A program made the translations under genes and the position numbers. DNA of 64,000 nucleotides from Streptomyces cavernicola (GTDB lineage Bacteria > Actinomycetota > Actinomycetes > Streptomycetales > Streptomycetaceae), in assembly GCF_029968035.1 (NCBI RefSeq), contig NZ_JASCIQ010000038.1, forward strand, positions 21,652-85,651. The letters run 5' to 3'. Below are positions 17,159-25,796 of this stretch, one piece after another. Each line of letters begins with the position of its first letter. Position 1 is the first letter of the stretch. The notes under the pieces were generated by a model. That model had not been told where the DNA came from. It was given only the letters and a program-made list of their open reading frames with translations, and did not search any database.

Positions 17159-17728
17159 CTATCGCGCGGCGCCCCTGGAGGACCCGGCGCTCATCAGCCG
17201 CCTGATCCCGCCGAGGGCCCTCCGCCAGGGGAAGGCCTCCTGGTTCCCTTGCTTCGGGGGGTGGGATGCGTACCCGCCCTCCGCCCCGTCGAGTACGAGG
17301 ACGCCCTGGGTGCGAAGCGCGGCGATCGATCGGGCCACCGCGGGCTGCGCGCCCTGAGCCTGGTTGAAGTACGGCATCGCCGCGACCGGCACGCCCATGT
17401 GCACGGCCTCGGACGGCAGGCCGATCGCGAGGGTGTCACTGATGCCCGCGCCCCACTTGTTGAGCGTCGTGCACGACATCGGCGCGACGAGCATCGCCGC
17501 GGCCTTCGGCAGCGCGTCGGACTCCCACGGCAGCTTGTACTGCGACCGCACCGGGTGCCCGGTCAGCTCGACCAGCTCGTCCATGCGCGCCTCCCACCAC
17601 CGCGCCGCAGACGGGGACAGGACCAGGCACACGTCCCATCCGTCGTCCTGCGCGGCTCGCACGCCGTCGTCGACGTACTGCGTGGGGCCTGCGGCGCAGG
17701 CGATCAGGTACAGAACGGGCTGCGTCAT
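17159..17728 (-). CDS. Flavoprotein of the HFCD (PPC/lantibiotic decarboxylase) family
   Basis: 189 aa. Flavoprotein fold with LYLIACAAGPTQYVDDGV at the N-terminus and the HFCD-type signature PMSCTTLNKWGAGISDTLA at about residues 82-100, where family members keep an Asn and the K-x-A-x-G-I-x-D pattern for FMN binding. Relatives include PPC decarboxylase and the peptidyl-cysteine decarboxylases EpiD/MrsD. It lies in an operon with a TPR regulator and a pterin dehydratase, divergent from the first graspetide locus. A metabolic role is as likely as a peptide-tailoring one. Confidence 0.82.
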   Translation of the reverse strand: MTQPVLYLIACAAGPTQYVDDGVRAAQDDGWDVCLVLSPSAARWWEARMDELVELTGHPVRSQYKLPWESDALPKAAAMLVAPMSCTTLNKWGAGISDTLAIGLPSEAVHMGVPVAAMPYFNQAQGAQPAVARSIAALRTQGVLVLDGAEGGYASHPPKQGNQEAFPWRRALGGIRRLMSAGSSRGAAR

Positions 17729-17743
17729 GCCTGGAGTTCGAGC

Positions 17744-18064
17744 CTAGACATCGACGGGCTCCGCACCGTGCGCCTCGGCGATCGCGTCGATACGCCGGGC
17801 GAGGTCGAAGTCCGCTGTGGTGAGTCGGTGTCCGGCGTCGTGGGTGGTGATCCCGAAGCGGACGCGGCCCCAGCGCAGGTCGACGTCGGCATGGTGGCCG
17901 ATGAGCCGCTCGACGTCCGCGACATGCACGATCATCGCCACGCCACCGTGGTAGCGGATCCCGAACGTACGGGTGATCTCGTCGCCCGTGCGACGCCAGC
18001 CCGGCGCCTGGCGCAAGGCGTCCTCGATCTGCTCCTCGGTCAACGGCACAGGCTGATCCGCCAC
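17744..18064 (-). CDS. Pterin-4a-carbinolamine dehydratase
   Basis: 106 aa, the usual length. Family signature PGWRR then FGIRYHGGVAMIVHVADV and IGHHADVDLRWGRVRF; the paired histidines (GHHADV) are the catalytic site. It dehydrates 4a-hydroxytetrahydrobiopterin to regenerate the pterin cofactor of aromatic amino-acid hydroxylases. No such hydroxylase is encoded in this window. The start is 4 bp after the TPR regulator stop and the gene is followed 15 bp later by the flavoprotein. Confidence 0.93.
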   Translation of the reverse strand: MADQPVPLTEEQIEDALRQAPGWRRTGDEITRTFGIRYHGGVAMIVHVADVERLIGHHADVDLRWGRVRFGITTHDAGHRLTTADFDLARRIDAIAEAHGAEPVDV

Positions 18065-18068
18065 GCCT

Positions 18069-19313
18069 TCAGCTCCCCTCGGTCACGGGCGCCAGAACCT
18101 CGGCGAGGTCCCGGCCGACCGGTGCATCCTGCCACGGCTGCATCGCCTGCCGAAGGGCACTCAACTCCCCACGCATCCGGGCCGATCGGGTATCGACTGC
18201 GATGTCCGCCACCGTGCGCGCGATCTCCAGCGCCTGCTCGGGTTCACCTGCCCCCGCCGCAGCTGTGGCGTGACGTGCCAGATACACGCCGCGGTCCCTG
18301 CGCGCTGTCCCCGGGACGATGTCGAGGACCTGGGACCACAACGACACTGCTTCCGCGCCGAGGCCGAGACGCCCGTAGCAGGTGGCCCGTTGCACTTCCA
18401 GGTAGCCGGGGGTACGCCGGCAGGCATTGCCCCATGGGAGATCGTCATCAACTCGGGAAAGAAGCCCGTCAGCTGTGTCGATGAGCCTGTCCACGGTGCT
18501 GCGGTCCCCGGTGAGGCTGGCGCCGTGCGCCTGCTGCTGCATGGCCATGATGCGGACCTTCGGTACAAGACGGCGGGAGTCCTCAAGGGCTGCCTCGCAC
18601 AGATCGACGACTGCGGCTCCGTCGCCCAGATCGGTACGTACCTGCGCCTGATTGACGAGGGAGTAGCCGATCAGGTGCGGATCGCGGGAACGTACCGCGA
18701 TCTCCTGCGTCACCCCACGCCAGAAACTCGCTCCGTCCATGTCGCCGGCGTCCTGGTAGAGCCAGCCGACGAGAGCGGCATAGGCGGCGCCTACACGGAG
18801 CAGGCCGCGGCGGGTCTCCCCCTTCGCCGAACGCACCAGCTTGTCGATGAGCTGGTACTGGGCCGACACCGTCCCGATCAGATCGTGCGGCCCGAGGAAC
18901 ATGTCGGCCCAGTAGTGGCCTTCGAGCTGTTGCTGGAAGTAGTCGATGAGGGCAGGGTCGACGTGCTGCGGCGCCAGCGGGCCAGGGGCTAGAGCGGCAG
19001 CGGTCACGGAGACGAAGGTGCGGCGTTTCACGTCGTCCTCGCGGTGATGTTCGGGGCGGATCCAGCCGGGCGGCACGGTGAAGCCCAGGTCTTCGGGCCA
19101 CAAGCCGAACGCGTCGTGCAGCACCGACGCCGTTTCCTCGCCCGGCCATCCAGGCGTCCGTCCCTCCCATCGGCGCCACGTGCGTGCTGACACCGTGAAG
19201 TGGGCGTCGTCGAGGAGGCGTTGACCGAGCCGTTGAAGTTCTTCCGCGGCCCTTTCGGCGGAACGCCAGCCCACGCGTAACCGTGCTGCTTTCAACGCGT
19301 CGTTGCGGCTCAT
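18069..19313 (-). CDS. Helix-turn-helix regulator with TPR-like C-terminal domain
   Basis: 414 aa. Residues 1-75 resemble the XRE-like DNA-binding region common in Streptomyces (RLGQRLLDDAHFTVSARTWRRWEG). After a linker (DDVKRRTFVSVTAAALAPGPL) the remaining 300 residues form helical TPR-like repeats (LLRVGAAYAALVGWLYQDAGD, ATCYGRLGLGAEAVSLWSQV). Proteins of this build are peptide- or signal-responsive regulators. It is head of the leftward four-gene operon and divergent from the HATPase and graspetide genes, so it may control both. Start uncertain: ATG 19313 used, GTG 19337 possible. Confidence 0.8.
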   Translation of the reverse strand: MSRNDALKAARLRVGWRSAERAAEELQRLGQRLLDDAHFTVSARTWRRWEGRTPGWPGEETASVLHDAFGLWPEDLGFTVPPGWIRPEHHREDDVKRRTFVSVTAAALAPGPLAPQHVDPALIDYFQQQLEGHYWADMFLGPHDLIGTVSAQYQLIDKLVRSAKGETRRGLLRVGAAYAALVGWLYQDAGDMDGASFWRGVTQEIAVRSRDPHLIGYSLVNQAQVRTDLGDGAAVVDLCEAALEDSRRLVPKVRIMAMQQQAHGASLTGDRSTVDRLIDTADGLLSRVDDDLPWGNACRRTPGYLEVQRATCYGRLGLGAEAVSLWSQVLDIVPGTARRDRGVYLARHATAAAGAGEPEQALEIARTVADIAVDTRSARMRGELSALRQAMQPWQDAPVGRDLAEVLAPVTEGS

Positions 19314-19545
19314 GTGGCCATTCTGAGCTGTCGTCACCGGCGCCTGTGGCCATGGCCGTCACATGACCGCAGATGGCCACGGCGTGACCTGTCTCAAGCC
19401 TGGGGTGCTCTCCCAACATCAGGGTGTGACCACAGAACGCGCAGTGAAACCAACACCTGGTCTGCATTCCCCGGGTGCGCGCCGAGGCCCACAGCATCAC
19501 GCCCCTGCACGAACGGACTCCGGTGCCGGAATCGAAGCACAGTGG

Positions 19546-19986
19546 ATGACGACCACCGTCGCCCCACAGGTCCCTGCCAACCCAGAACCGCCCCCGCGCG
19601 CCGAGCGGATGTTCCGCCGTAGCCGCAGGGCAGTCCCTCAAGCGCGCCGGTTCGTGCGTGCGGTGATCGCCGGCCGTGTACCCGACGACCGACTCGACGA
19701 CATCCTCCTCTGCACGTCCGAACTTGCCACGAACGCACTCCAGCACACGCCAGCCGGAAGGATGTTCAGCGTCCGCGTCGTCGCTGCAGGCGGCGCGTTA
19801 CGCGTCGAACTGCACGACGCAGGCGACGGCACACCGCAGGTGCGTGAGGTCGCAGAGGACGACGACCGGGGCCGCGGCCTGCTGCTCGTCGCGGTGCTCG
19901 CCGACGACTGGGGCATCTCGCGGCGCGACGGTCCTGGAAAGTCCGTGTGGGCCGCCTTTCGGCTTGCCGCTGCGGGCGGGCAGTAG
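19546..19986 (+). CDS. HATPase_c_2 ATP-binding protein
   Basis: 146 aa from ATG 19546. N box CTSELATNALQHTPAG near residue 55, G1 box VELHDAGDGTPQV, G2 box DDDRGRGLLLVAVLADDWG. Complete GHKL ATPase fold of the anti-sigma kinase type. It lies between the divergent TPR regulator and the first graspetide locus; this regulator/HATPase arrangement is common in Streptomyces but its target is unknown. An in-frame extension to 19363 adds 61 residues of poor codon usage and was rejected. Confidence 0.82.
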   Translation: MTTTVAPQVPANPEPPPRAERMFRRSRRAVPQARRFVRAVIAGRVPDDRLDDILLCTSELATNALQHTPAGRMFSVRVVAAGGALRVELHDAGDGTPQVREVAEDDDRGRGLLLVAVLADDWGISRRDGPGKSVWAAFRLAAAGGQ

Positions 19987-20075
19987 TGGCCCGAGCGACG
20001 TCCGCCCACCGCAAGGCGGCCCGGCCGTCCCGTCGTCTACCCAGGCCGTCCACCTGTTGGCGGGACGGTCAACTC

Positions 20076-20153
20076 ATGGGCGCCGTCCTTCTGTTCGTCT
20101 TCTGGTTCTCGCTGATCACGTTCGTGTTCGCCGTGGTCTCCCAGAACTCCTGA
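20076..20153 (+). CDS. 25-residue hydrophobic peptide next to a RiPP precursor
   Basis: Single predicted membrane segment covering almost the whole peptide: MGAVLLFVFWFSLITFVFA followed by VVSQNS. Twenty-four of 25 codons end in G or C, as expected for a translated Streptomyces gene. It begins 90 bp after the HATPase and ends 40 bp before the graspetide precursor. The ribosome binding site (GGGACGG) is weak. Possible roles are a small membrane partner, a leader peptide or an export/immunity helper; none is shown. Confidence 0.5.
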   Translation: MGAVLLFVFWFSLITFVFAVVSQNS

Positions 20154-20192
20154 CTCTTGCCACCGCCCCTCGACAGATCCCGAAGGAGCACC

Positions 20193-20462
20193 ATGCCCTC
20201 CGTTTCCACGACCGCGCCCTGGGCCGTACGCCGACTGGCCCTCTACCCCGACATCACTCAAGTGCCGTACGTCCGGACCGAGTTGGACCCGGAAACTCAA
20301 GTGACCCGCTACATCGACGCGAACGGCCACCGGGTCCACATGGGCGGGCACGGCACCGGGACCTCCACCGCCAACCAGACCGCGACCTCGTCCGACGGCG
20401 GAGGGCCCAACCCGCCCCCGCCCGCCGACACCGACCTGACTCCGGACAGCGACTCGGACTGA
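20193..20462 (+). CDS. tgmA: ATP-grasp-modified RiPP (graspetide) precursor peptide
   Basis: 89 aa with GAAGGAG upstream of the ATG. N-terminal leader contains the PWAVRRLALYP element that this precursor family uses for recognition by its ATP-grasp ligase, followed by DPETQVTRYIDANGHRV. The C-terminal half is Gly-rich and then holds hydroxyl donors (GTGTSTANQTATSSD) and acidic acceptors (ADTDLTPDSDSD), as required for side-chain ester or amide cross-links. It is immediately followed by the ligase and methyltransferase genes. Product structure and ring pattern cannot be read from sequence. Confidence 0.85.
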   Translation: MPSVSTTAPWAVRRLALYPDITQVPYVRTELDPETQVTRYIDANGHRVHMGGHGTGTSTANQTATSSDGGGPNPPPPADTDLTPDSDSD

Positions 20463-20473
20463 TCGGACCGACC

Positions 20474-21440
20474 GTGACCGAAGCTCCGGTTCTCGTCGTC
20501 ACCGCGCTCGGGGACGTCACGGCGGATCTGGTCGTGGAGGAGTTGTACGGCCGGGGCGTCCCGGTCGTACGCCTCGACCCCGCCGTCGACTTCGCCCGCA
20601 CCGCAAGCCTCAGTGCTCGTATCGAACGAGGGGCCTTCGCCGGGACTGTCACCACTGCGACCCGGCGCCTCGACCTCACCGGCGTCCGCTCCGTCTACTG
20701 GCGCCGCCCGACGCCGTACGCCAACCCGCGGGAGGCGGGGAGTCCCGAGCGGCGGTTCGCGGTCGAGCAGTCGCGCCACGGTCACCTGGGGGCGCTGCGT
20801 GCGCTGCCGGGAGCCCGGTACGTCAACCACCCCGCGCGCAACCGCGACGCCGAGAACAAAGCGCTGCAACTCGGCACCGCGGCCCAGTTGGGGTTCACCC
20901 TCCCCGACACGCTGATCACGGACGTGCCGGGTGACGCCGCGCAGTTCGCGGCCGAGCACGAAGCAGTCGTCTACAAACCCGTGCACCGAGTGCACCTCCC
21001 GTTCGCGGACGGCCGGAACCGCACGGTCTGGGTGCGCACGGTCCGCGCCGCCGAGCTCGACGACTCGATCGCCCTGTGCCCGCACCTCTTCCAGGAGTGC
21101 GTGCCGAAGGTCGCCGACATACGACTCGCGATGGTCGGCGGTGAAGCGTTCGCGAGCCGTATCGACATCGCGGGCGATCACCTCGACTGGCGCCAGGACC
21201 AGAGTCTGATCACGTGTTCGCCCGTCGTCGTTCCCGGTCCCGTGCGCGACGCCCCCCCCGCAGCTTCCTGCACGCCTTCGGCCTGCGCTTCGGCGCTTTC
21301 GACTTCGCGCTCGACGCGGACGGCCGATGGTGGTTCCTCGAATGCAACCCCAACGGGCAATGGGCGTTCGTGGACGAGACCACGACCGCGCCATCACGAG
21401 CGCGCTCGCCGACACCCTTCAGAAGGGCAGCACCACATGA
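20474..21440 (+). pseudogene. tgmB: ATP-grasp peptide maturase with two frameshifts
   Basis: Starts at GTG 20474 with the family N-terminus (VLVVTALGDVTADLVVEEL, then SVYWRRPTPYANP and ARYVNHPARNRDAENK). Homology runs in one frame to about 21245, then continues one frame back (FLHAFGLRFGAFDFALDADG, WWFLECNPNGQWAF) from a run of eight C at 21249-21257. It shifts again near 21385 (ITSALADTLQKGSTT), ending in a TGA at 21438-21440 that overlaps the methyltransferase ATG. Restoring one base at each place gives a full-length enzyme of about 320 aa like the copy at 62063-63010. Sequencing error in the C run is possible; otherwise the locus is inactive. Confidence 0.8.
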
Positions 21441-22597
21441 CCCACCACACCGCAGCCGAATTGCGCAGGCGGCTCGTCGAGCAACTCGTCGCTGACGACG
21501 TACTGCACGACCCGGACGTACGCCGAGCAGCCGAGACCGTCCCCCGCGAGGTGTTCCTCGGCAGTGCCGTCTACCGGCCTAGTAGCCCTCCGGGCGTCAC
21601 CGTCTGGACTCCTGTCCGCCACGACGACACACCCAACGACGAGTGGCTGAGCCTCACTTACCAGAACAAGACGTGGGTGACCCAAGTCGACGGCGTGCTC
21701 GCCGAGGACGCCGACGGACCCGTCACCGGAGGCAGCCCGACCTCGTCCTCGACCCTGCCGGGCGTCGTCCTGTGGATGCTCGAACAGGCCGGGCTCGCCC
21801 GTGGCAGACGCGTTCTCGTCATCGGTACGGGCACAGGGCTCTCGACCGCGTACGCCTGCGGGGTCGCCGGGGAGGAGTGCGTGACCTCCGTCGAGACCGA
21901 CGCCCGTGCGGCGGAGCGTGCCCGGAAGGCTCTCGGCGAGGCGGGGTACGCGCCGACGCTGGTCACGGCCGATGGCCTGGCCGGGTGTTCCGACCATGCC
22001 CCGTACGACATCGTGATCGCGTTCTGCTCAATGCGGCACATTCCGTACGGGCTGCTCCAACAGGTCGTCCCTGGCGGCACATTTCTCGTCACCCTGTCGG
22101 GCTGGGGCGGTGCCCACGGACTCGTACGCCTCACGGTCGAGGACGGCGACACCGCGCAGGGGCGCTTCCTGCCCGGCTACACCTCGTTCATGATGGCCCG
22201 CCCGCACGACCACCCACCGCACGGGCCCGTCGAGCTGCTCCCCGGCCGGGAGCGGCCGAGCCGGATCGACCCCGCCCTGCTCGACGACTGGACCGGCCGG
22301 TTCGTCGCGCAGCTCGCCGCGCCCTCGGCGGAACGCCTGGGCGCGGGCGCCGAGCAGGTCCTCCTCGACGTCGCCACCGGATCACAGGCACGCGTCCGTA
22401 CGGCCGACAACGGAGCGGGCTGGACCGTGAGCCGGCGCGGGCCGCTCGACCTCTGGAGCAGCGTCGAGGACGCGGTCACCACATGGCAGAGCCACGGCTC
22501 ACCGCACGTGTCCGAATTCAGCCTGACCATCACTCCAGGCGCCCAGAGAGTCTGGCTCGGTGAGCTGGGCGGGTCGAGTTGGGCCCTGCCCGTCTGA
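21437..22597 (+). CDS. tgmC: PIMT-like methyltransferase of an ATP-grasp RiPP system
   Basis: 386 aa. Homologous to protein L-isoaspartyl O-methyltransferases with a long C-terminal extension. The SAM-binding motif is VLVIGTGTGLSTAYACG, and the PIMT-type substrate segment is SPTSSSTLPGVVLWMLEQ. In characterised graspetide systems such enzymes methylate an Asp side chain, which then closes to an aspartimide. The ATG overlaps the stop of the ligase frame (ATGA), as in the second locus. No gene follows on this strand. Confidence 0.87.
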   Translation: MTHHTAAELRRRLVEQLVADDVLHDPDVRRAAETVPREVFLGSAVYRPSSPPGVTVWTPVRHDDTPNDEWLSLTYQNKTWVTQVDGVLAEDADGPVTGGSPTSSSTLPGVVLWMLEQAGLARGRRVLVIGTGTGLSTAYACGVAGEECVTSVETDARAAERARKALGEAGYAPTLVTADGLAGCSDHAPYDIVIAFCSMRHIPYGLLQQVVPGGTFLVTLSGWGGAHGLVRLTVEDGDTAQGRFLPGYTSFMMARPHDHPPHGPVELLPGRERPSRIDPALLDDWTGRFVAQLAAPSAERLGAGAEQVLLDVATGSQARVRTADNGAGWTVSRRGPLDLWSSVEDAVTTWQSHGSPHVSEFSLTITPGAQRVWLGELGGSSWALPV

Positions 22598-22689
22598 GAG
22601 GCCTCCTGGCGTACGAGCCGGCAGATGCTGACCAGGCCGGCGTGCACCGCCCAGCCCACTCAGGGCCGAACGGCCGAGGCAGAACCGGA

Positions 22690-22881
22690 TCAGGCGCTGG
22701 AGTCGGTCAGGTGGGGCTCGGCCGCGCTGCGGCCGGTCCGCTGCGCTCCTTCGTCCGTCGACTCGGTGGCGGCCGCCGTCTGCCGGTCGTTGTCGATGCG
22801 GGACAGGTCGATCTCGCCCTCGGTGACCATCTGCCGCATGCGCCCGACGGCGGCAGCGCGGCGGAGCCGGTCGGTAACCAT
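22690..22881 (-). CDS. Small hypothetical protein downstream of GlxA-type regulator
   Basis: 63 aa starting 1 bp after the stop of the GlxA-type regulator, so probably co-transcribed and coupled. Sequence VGRMRQMVTEGEIDLSRIDN is helical; the Ser/Thr/Glu-rich second half is likely disordered. More than 90 percent of codons end in G or C, supporting translation. I do not recognise a family. Confidence 0.55.
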   Translation of the reverse strand: MVTDRLRRAAAVGRMRQMVTEGEIDLSRIDNDRQTAAATESTDEGAQRTGRSAAEPHLTDSSA

Positions 22882-22882
22882 G

Positions 22883-23896
22883 TCAGGCAACCGCTCGGTC
22901 CCGGAAAGTGCGCCGATAAGCAGTGGGCGTGACCCCCAGGGCTGACTGGAGGTGCTGGCGCATCGACTGGGCCGTGCCGAAGCCGGCGTCGTGGGCGATC
23001 TGGTCCATGGACAGCTCGGTGGACTCCAGGAGGTGCCGGGCGCGTTCGATGCGCTGGCGGGTGAGCCACTGGCCGGGGCTGACGCCGACCTCCTCGCGGA
23101 AGCGGCGCGTGAACGTGCGTACCGACATCGACTCCTGCTCGGCCATGTCCCGCAGGTGGATCGGCTCGTGCAGGCGGCCAAGCGCCCAGGCGCGGGCGGC
23201 CGTCGTGGTCGCCAACTGGGGCTCGGGGACCGGGCGTTGGATGTACTGGGCCTGGCCGCCGTCGCGGTGCGGCGGGACGACGGTGCGGCGCGCGACCTCG
23301 TTGGCGACGGCCGTGCCGTGGTCGCGGCGCACGATGTGCAGGCACAGGTCGATGCCCGCGGCGACCCCGGCCGAGGTCAGCACGTCGCCGTCGTCGATGA
23401 ACAGCACATCCGCGTCGACCTCGATCGCCGGGAAGGTCTGCTGGAAGTGCTCGGCCGACGACCAGTGCGTGGTGGCCCGGCGGCCGTCCAGGTGGCCGGC
23501 GGCGGCCAGGACGTACCCGCCGGTGCAGATCGCGACCAGGCGGGTGCCCGGCCGGATGTGGGCGAGCGCGGCCGCCAGCTCGTCGGTGAGGCGGCCCTCC
23601 TCGTACACCGGGCCCAGCTCGTGCGAGGCGGGGATGACGACCGTGTCGGCCGCCGCCAGGGCCTCCGGGCCGTGCTCGACGAGGACCGAGAAGTCGGAGT
23701 CCGTACGGACCGGGCCCGGCGGCCGGACCGAGCAGGTCACCGTCTCGTACAGCCGGGTGCGGTCGGCGCTCTTGGCGCGGTTGAAGATCCGGTGCGGGAT
23801 GCCCAGCTCGAAGGGGAGCAGGCCGTCCAGGGCGAGGACGACGACGCGGTGCGGGCGCGGGGCGGGATCCTCGGGCAGAGCGGGCAGAGTGGCCAT
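22883..23896 (-). CDS. GlxA-family AraC-type transcriptional regulator with DJ-1/PfpI domain
   Basis: 337 aa. Residues about 15-190 form the DJ-1/PfpI-like ligand domain (VVVLALDGLLPFELGIPHRIF, AICTGGYVLAAAGHLDGRRATTHW), usually non-enzymatic in this family. Residues about 230-330 form the AraC DNA-binding domain with two helix-turn-helix units (MAEQESMSVRTFTRRFREE and MDQIAHDAGFGTAQSMRQHL). It is divergent from the MFS gene with only 44 bp between start codons, so it most likely regulates that exporter and itself. Confidence 0.92.
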   Translation of the reverse strand: MATLPALPEDPAPRPHRVVVLALDGLLPFELGIPHRIFNRAKSADRTRLYETVTCSVRPPGPVRTDSDFSVLVEHGPEALAAADTVVIPASHELGPVYEEGRLTDELAAALAHIRPGTRLVAICTGGYVLAAAGHLDGRRATTHWSSAEHFQQTFPAIEVDADVLFIDDGDVLTSAGVAAGIDLCLHIVRRDHGTAVANEVARRTVVPPHRDGGQAQYIQRPVPEPQLATTTAARAWALGRLHEPIHLRDMAEQESMSVRTFTRRFREEVGVSPGQWLTRQRIERARHLLESTELSMDQIAHDAGFGTAQSMRQHLQSALGVTPTAYRRTFRDRAVA

Positions 23897-23940
23897 GGCC
23901 CGATTCTAACGAAAGGTGTCCTTCGGGCCACTCGATTGGC

Positions 23941-25296
23941 ATGACCGCGCCTTGCAGGCTGGTCCCCGTGACTGAGACGACCGCAGCCGACGCCTCCCGT
24001 AAGGCCCCCGAAAACCCCAGGACTCGAAAAGACCGCAGACCCCGTCCCGCGCCGTCGGCCGGGCGCATCCACCGCGCCTGGTTCGTCGCCGCCGTCGCCT
24101 TCGTGACGATCATCGGAGCCGCCGCCTTCCGCTCCCTGCCCGGCCTCCTCATGGACCCGCTGCACCGGGAGTTCGACTGGTCGCGCGGCACGATCGGCTT
24201 CGCCGTCTCCGTGAACCTCGCGCTCTACGGGCTCACCGCGCCGTTCGCCGCCGCCCTGATGGACCGCTTCGGCATCCGCCGCGTCGTCGCCGTCGCCCTC
24301 ACGGTGATCGCCCTCGGCTCCGGGCTCGCCGTGTGGATGACGGCGGCCTGGCAGCTGATCCTCTACTGGGGGTTCCTGGTCGGCCTCGGCTCCGGATCGA
24401 TGGCGCTCGCGTTCGCCGCGACCGTCACCAACCGCTGGTTCACCGAGCGGCGCGGCCTCGTCACCGGCATCCTCACCGCCGCGAGCGCCTCCGGGCAGCT
24501 GATCTTCCTGCCGCTGCTCTCCTGGATGGTCGAGAGCCACGGCTGGCGCCCGGCCGCGGTCACGGTCGCCCTCAGCGCACTCGCCGTCGTCCCGTTCGTC
24601 TGGCTGCTGCTCCGCGACCACCCGGCCGACGTGGGCCTCGCGCCGTACGGGGCAAAGGAGTTCACACCCAAGCCGCCGCCCGTTCAGGGGGCCGCGAGCC
24701 GCGCCGTGAAGGTGCTGTTCAAGGCGGCCCGCACCGGACCGTTCTGGCTGCTCGCCGGCACCTTCGCGATCTGCGGCGCCTCCACCAACGGCCTGATCCA
24801 GACGCACTTCGTGCCCGCCGCGCACGACCACGGCATGCCCATCACGGCGGCCGCCTCGCTGCTCGCGGTGATCGGCGTCTTCGACGTCATCGGCACGATC
24901 TTCTCCGGCTGGCTCACCGACCGCTTCGACGCCCGCCGCCTGCTCGGCGCGTACTACGCGCTGCGCGGCATCTCGCTGCTGTTCCTGCCGATGCTGCTCG
25001 CGCCCGACGTGCGCCCGCCGATGCTGTTCTTCATCGTCTTCTACGGCCTCGACTGGGTCGCGACCGTCCCGCCGACCCTGGCCCTGTGCCGCGAGCACTA
25101 CGGCGAGGACTCGGCGATCGTCTTCGGCTGGGTTCTCGCCTCGCACCAGATCGGCGCGGCCCTCGTCGCCTTCCTCGGCGGCCTCGCCCGCGACGTGTTC
25201 GGCTCGTACGACGTGGTCTGGTACGCGTCGGGGGCGCTGTGCGCGGCGGCGGCGCTGATGGCTGTGGTGATCCGTCGAGGGCGCGCGGCGGTCTAG
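23941..25296 (+). CDS. Major facilitator superfamily transporter
   Basis: 451 aa with about twelve hydrophobic segments, beginning WFVAAVAFVTIIGAAAF near residue 47. The loop between helices 2 and 3 carries DRFGIRR, and a related DRFDARR follows helix 8. The profile fits the oxalate/formate antiporter-like or YbfB-type subgroup of MFS. Substrate unknown. A hydrophilic cytoplasmic N-terminus of about 45 residues precedes helix 1; GTG 23968 is an alternative start. Divergent partner of the GlxA-type regulator. Confidence 0.9.
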   Translation: MTAPCRLVPVTETTAADASRKAPENPRTRKDRRPRPAPSAGRIHRAWFVAAVAFVTIIGAAAFRSLPGLLMDPLHREFDWSRGTIGFAVSVNLALYGLTAPFAAALMDRFGIRRVVAVALTVIALGSGLAVWMTAAWQLILYWGFLVGLGSGSMALAFAATVTNRWFTERRGLVTGILTAASASGQLIFLPLLSWMVESHGWRPAAVTVALSALAVVPFVWLLLRDHPADVGLAPYGAKEFTPKPPPVQGAASRAVKVLFKAARTGPFWLLAGTFAICGASTNGLIQTHFVPAAHDHGMPITAAASLLAVIGVFDVIGTIFSGWLTDRFDARRLLGAYYALRGISLLFLPMLLAPDVRPPMLFFIVFYGLDWVATVPPTLALCREHYGEDSAIVFGWVLASHQIGAALVAFLGGLARDVFGSYDVVWYASGALCAAAALMAVVIRRGRAAV

Positions 25297-25308
25297 CGGG
25301 GCTGGTCG

Positions 25309-25325
25309 GGCTGGTCGATCCAGCC
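25309..25325. terminator. Small hairpin after MFS gene
   Basis: GGCTGG-tcgat-CCAGCC, a perfect 6-bp stem 13 bp after the MFS stop codon, in the gap between two converging genes. The rest of the gap to 25487 is C-rich low-complexity sequence with no gene. Weak evidence as a terminator. Confidence 0.4.
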
Positions 25326-25487
25326 GGGCCGGCCGGTCCAGGTGCCCAGCCCACCGCACAGGCCCCCGCGTGCCCGCCTGGGCGGCCCCCCCCCCGCACC
25401 CGGCCCGACCACCTCGGCCGTCGCGGTAGCAGCGGCGGCCGACCCGGCCGGGGATCGCCTCGATCACCGGCCGGGCGCCCCTCTCCG

Positions 25488-25796
25488 TCACCCCGTGGAG
25501 GCGGTCTCCCGGATCAGCGGCTCGAACGCCCGCCGCACGTAGGCGTCGAACGGCGCCGTCAGCGCGCCGTCGATCACCCGCCGCACCCCGTGCTCCGCCG
25601 CGAACTCCTTGAGCGCCGCACGGGAGTCCGGCTCCACACCCCCACCAATGATCAACACGCCGAACTCCTCGGCCCCCAGCAGCTTCCGGGCCTCCTCGTC
25701 GGTGCTCACTCCCTCCGCGTCGAAGCCATCCCCGCGCAGCGTGGCCAGCACCTCCGTCACCCTGGCGGGCGTCCTTCCCAGCACCAGCGTCCGCAT
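25488..25796 (-). CDS. Small Rossmann-like protein of unknown function
   Basis: 102 aa from ATG 25796, with GAGAGGAAC upstream. Alternating strand/helix pattern with MRTLVLGRTPARV, then FGVLIIGGGVEPDSRAAL and GVRRVIDGALTAPFDAYV. It resembles a receiver-like or nucleotide-binding flavodoxin-like fold lacking the phospho-acceptor pattern of response regulators. No export signal. Convergent with the MFS gene and divergent from the Nudix gene. Confidence 0.7.
   Translation of the reverse strand: MRTLVLGRTPARVTEVLATLRGDGFDAEGVSTDEEARKLLGAEEFGVLIIGGGVEPDSRAALKEFAAEHGVRRVIDGALTAPFDAYVRRAFEPLIRETASTG

Noticed and set aside
19363..19545. Upstream extension of the second HATPase protein
   Set aside because: The 61 added residues have poor codon bias and no ribosome binding site, and relatives start near MTTTVAPQ.
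20474..21440. Programmed ribosomal frameshifting in the ATP-grasp gene
   Set aside because: Two separate shifts in the same direction would be needed, no slippery heptamer with downstream structure was seen, and the second locus encodes the enzyme in one frame; base loss or sequence error is simpler.
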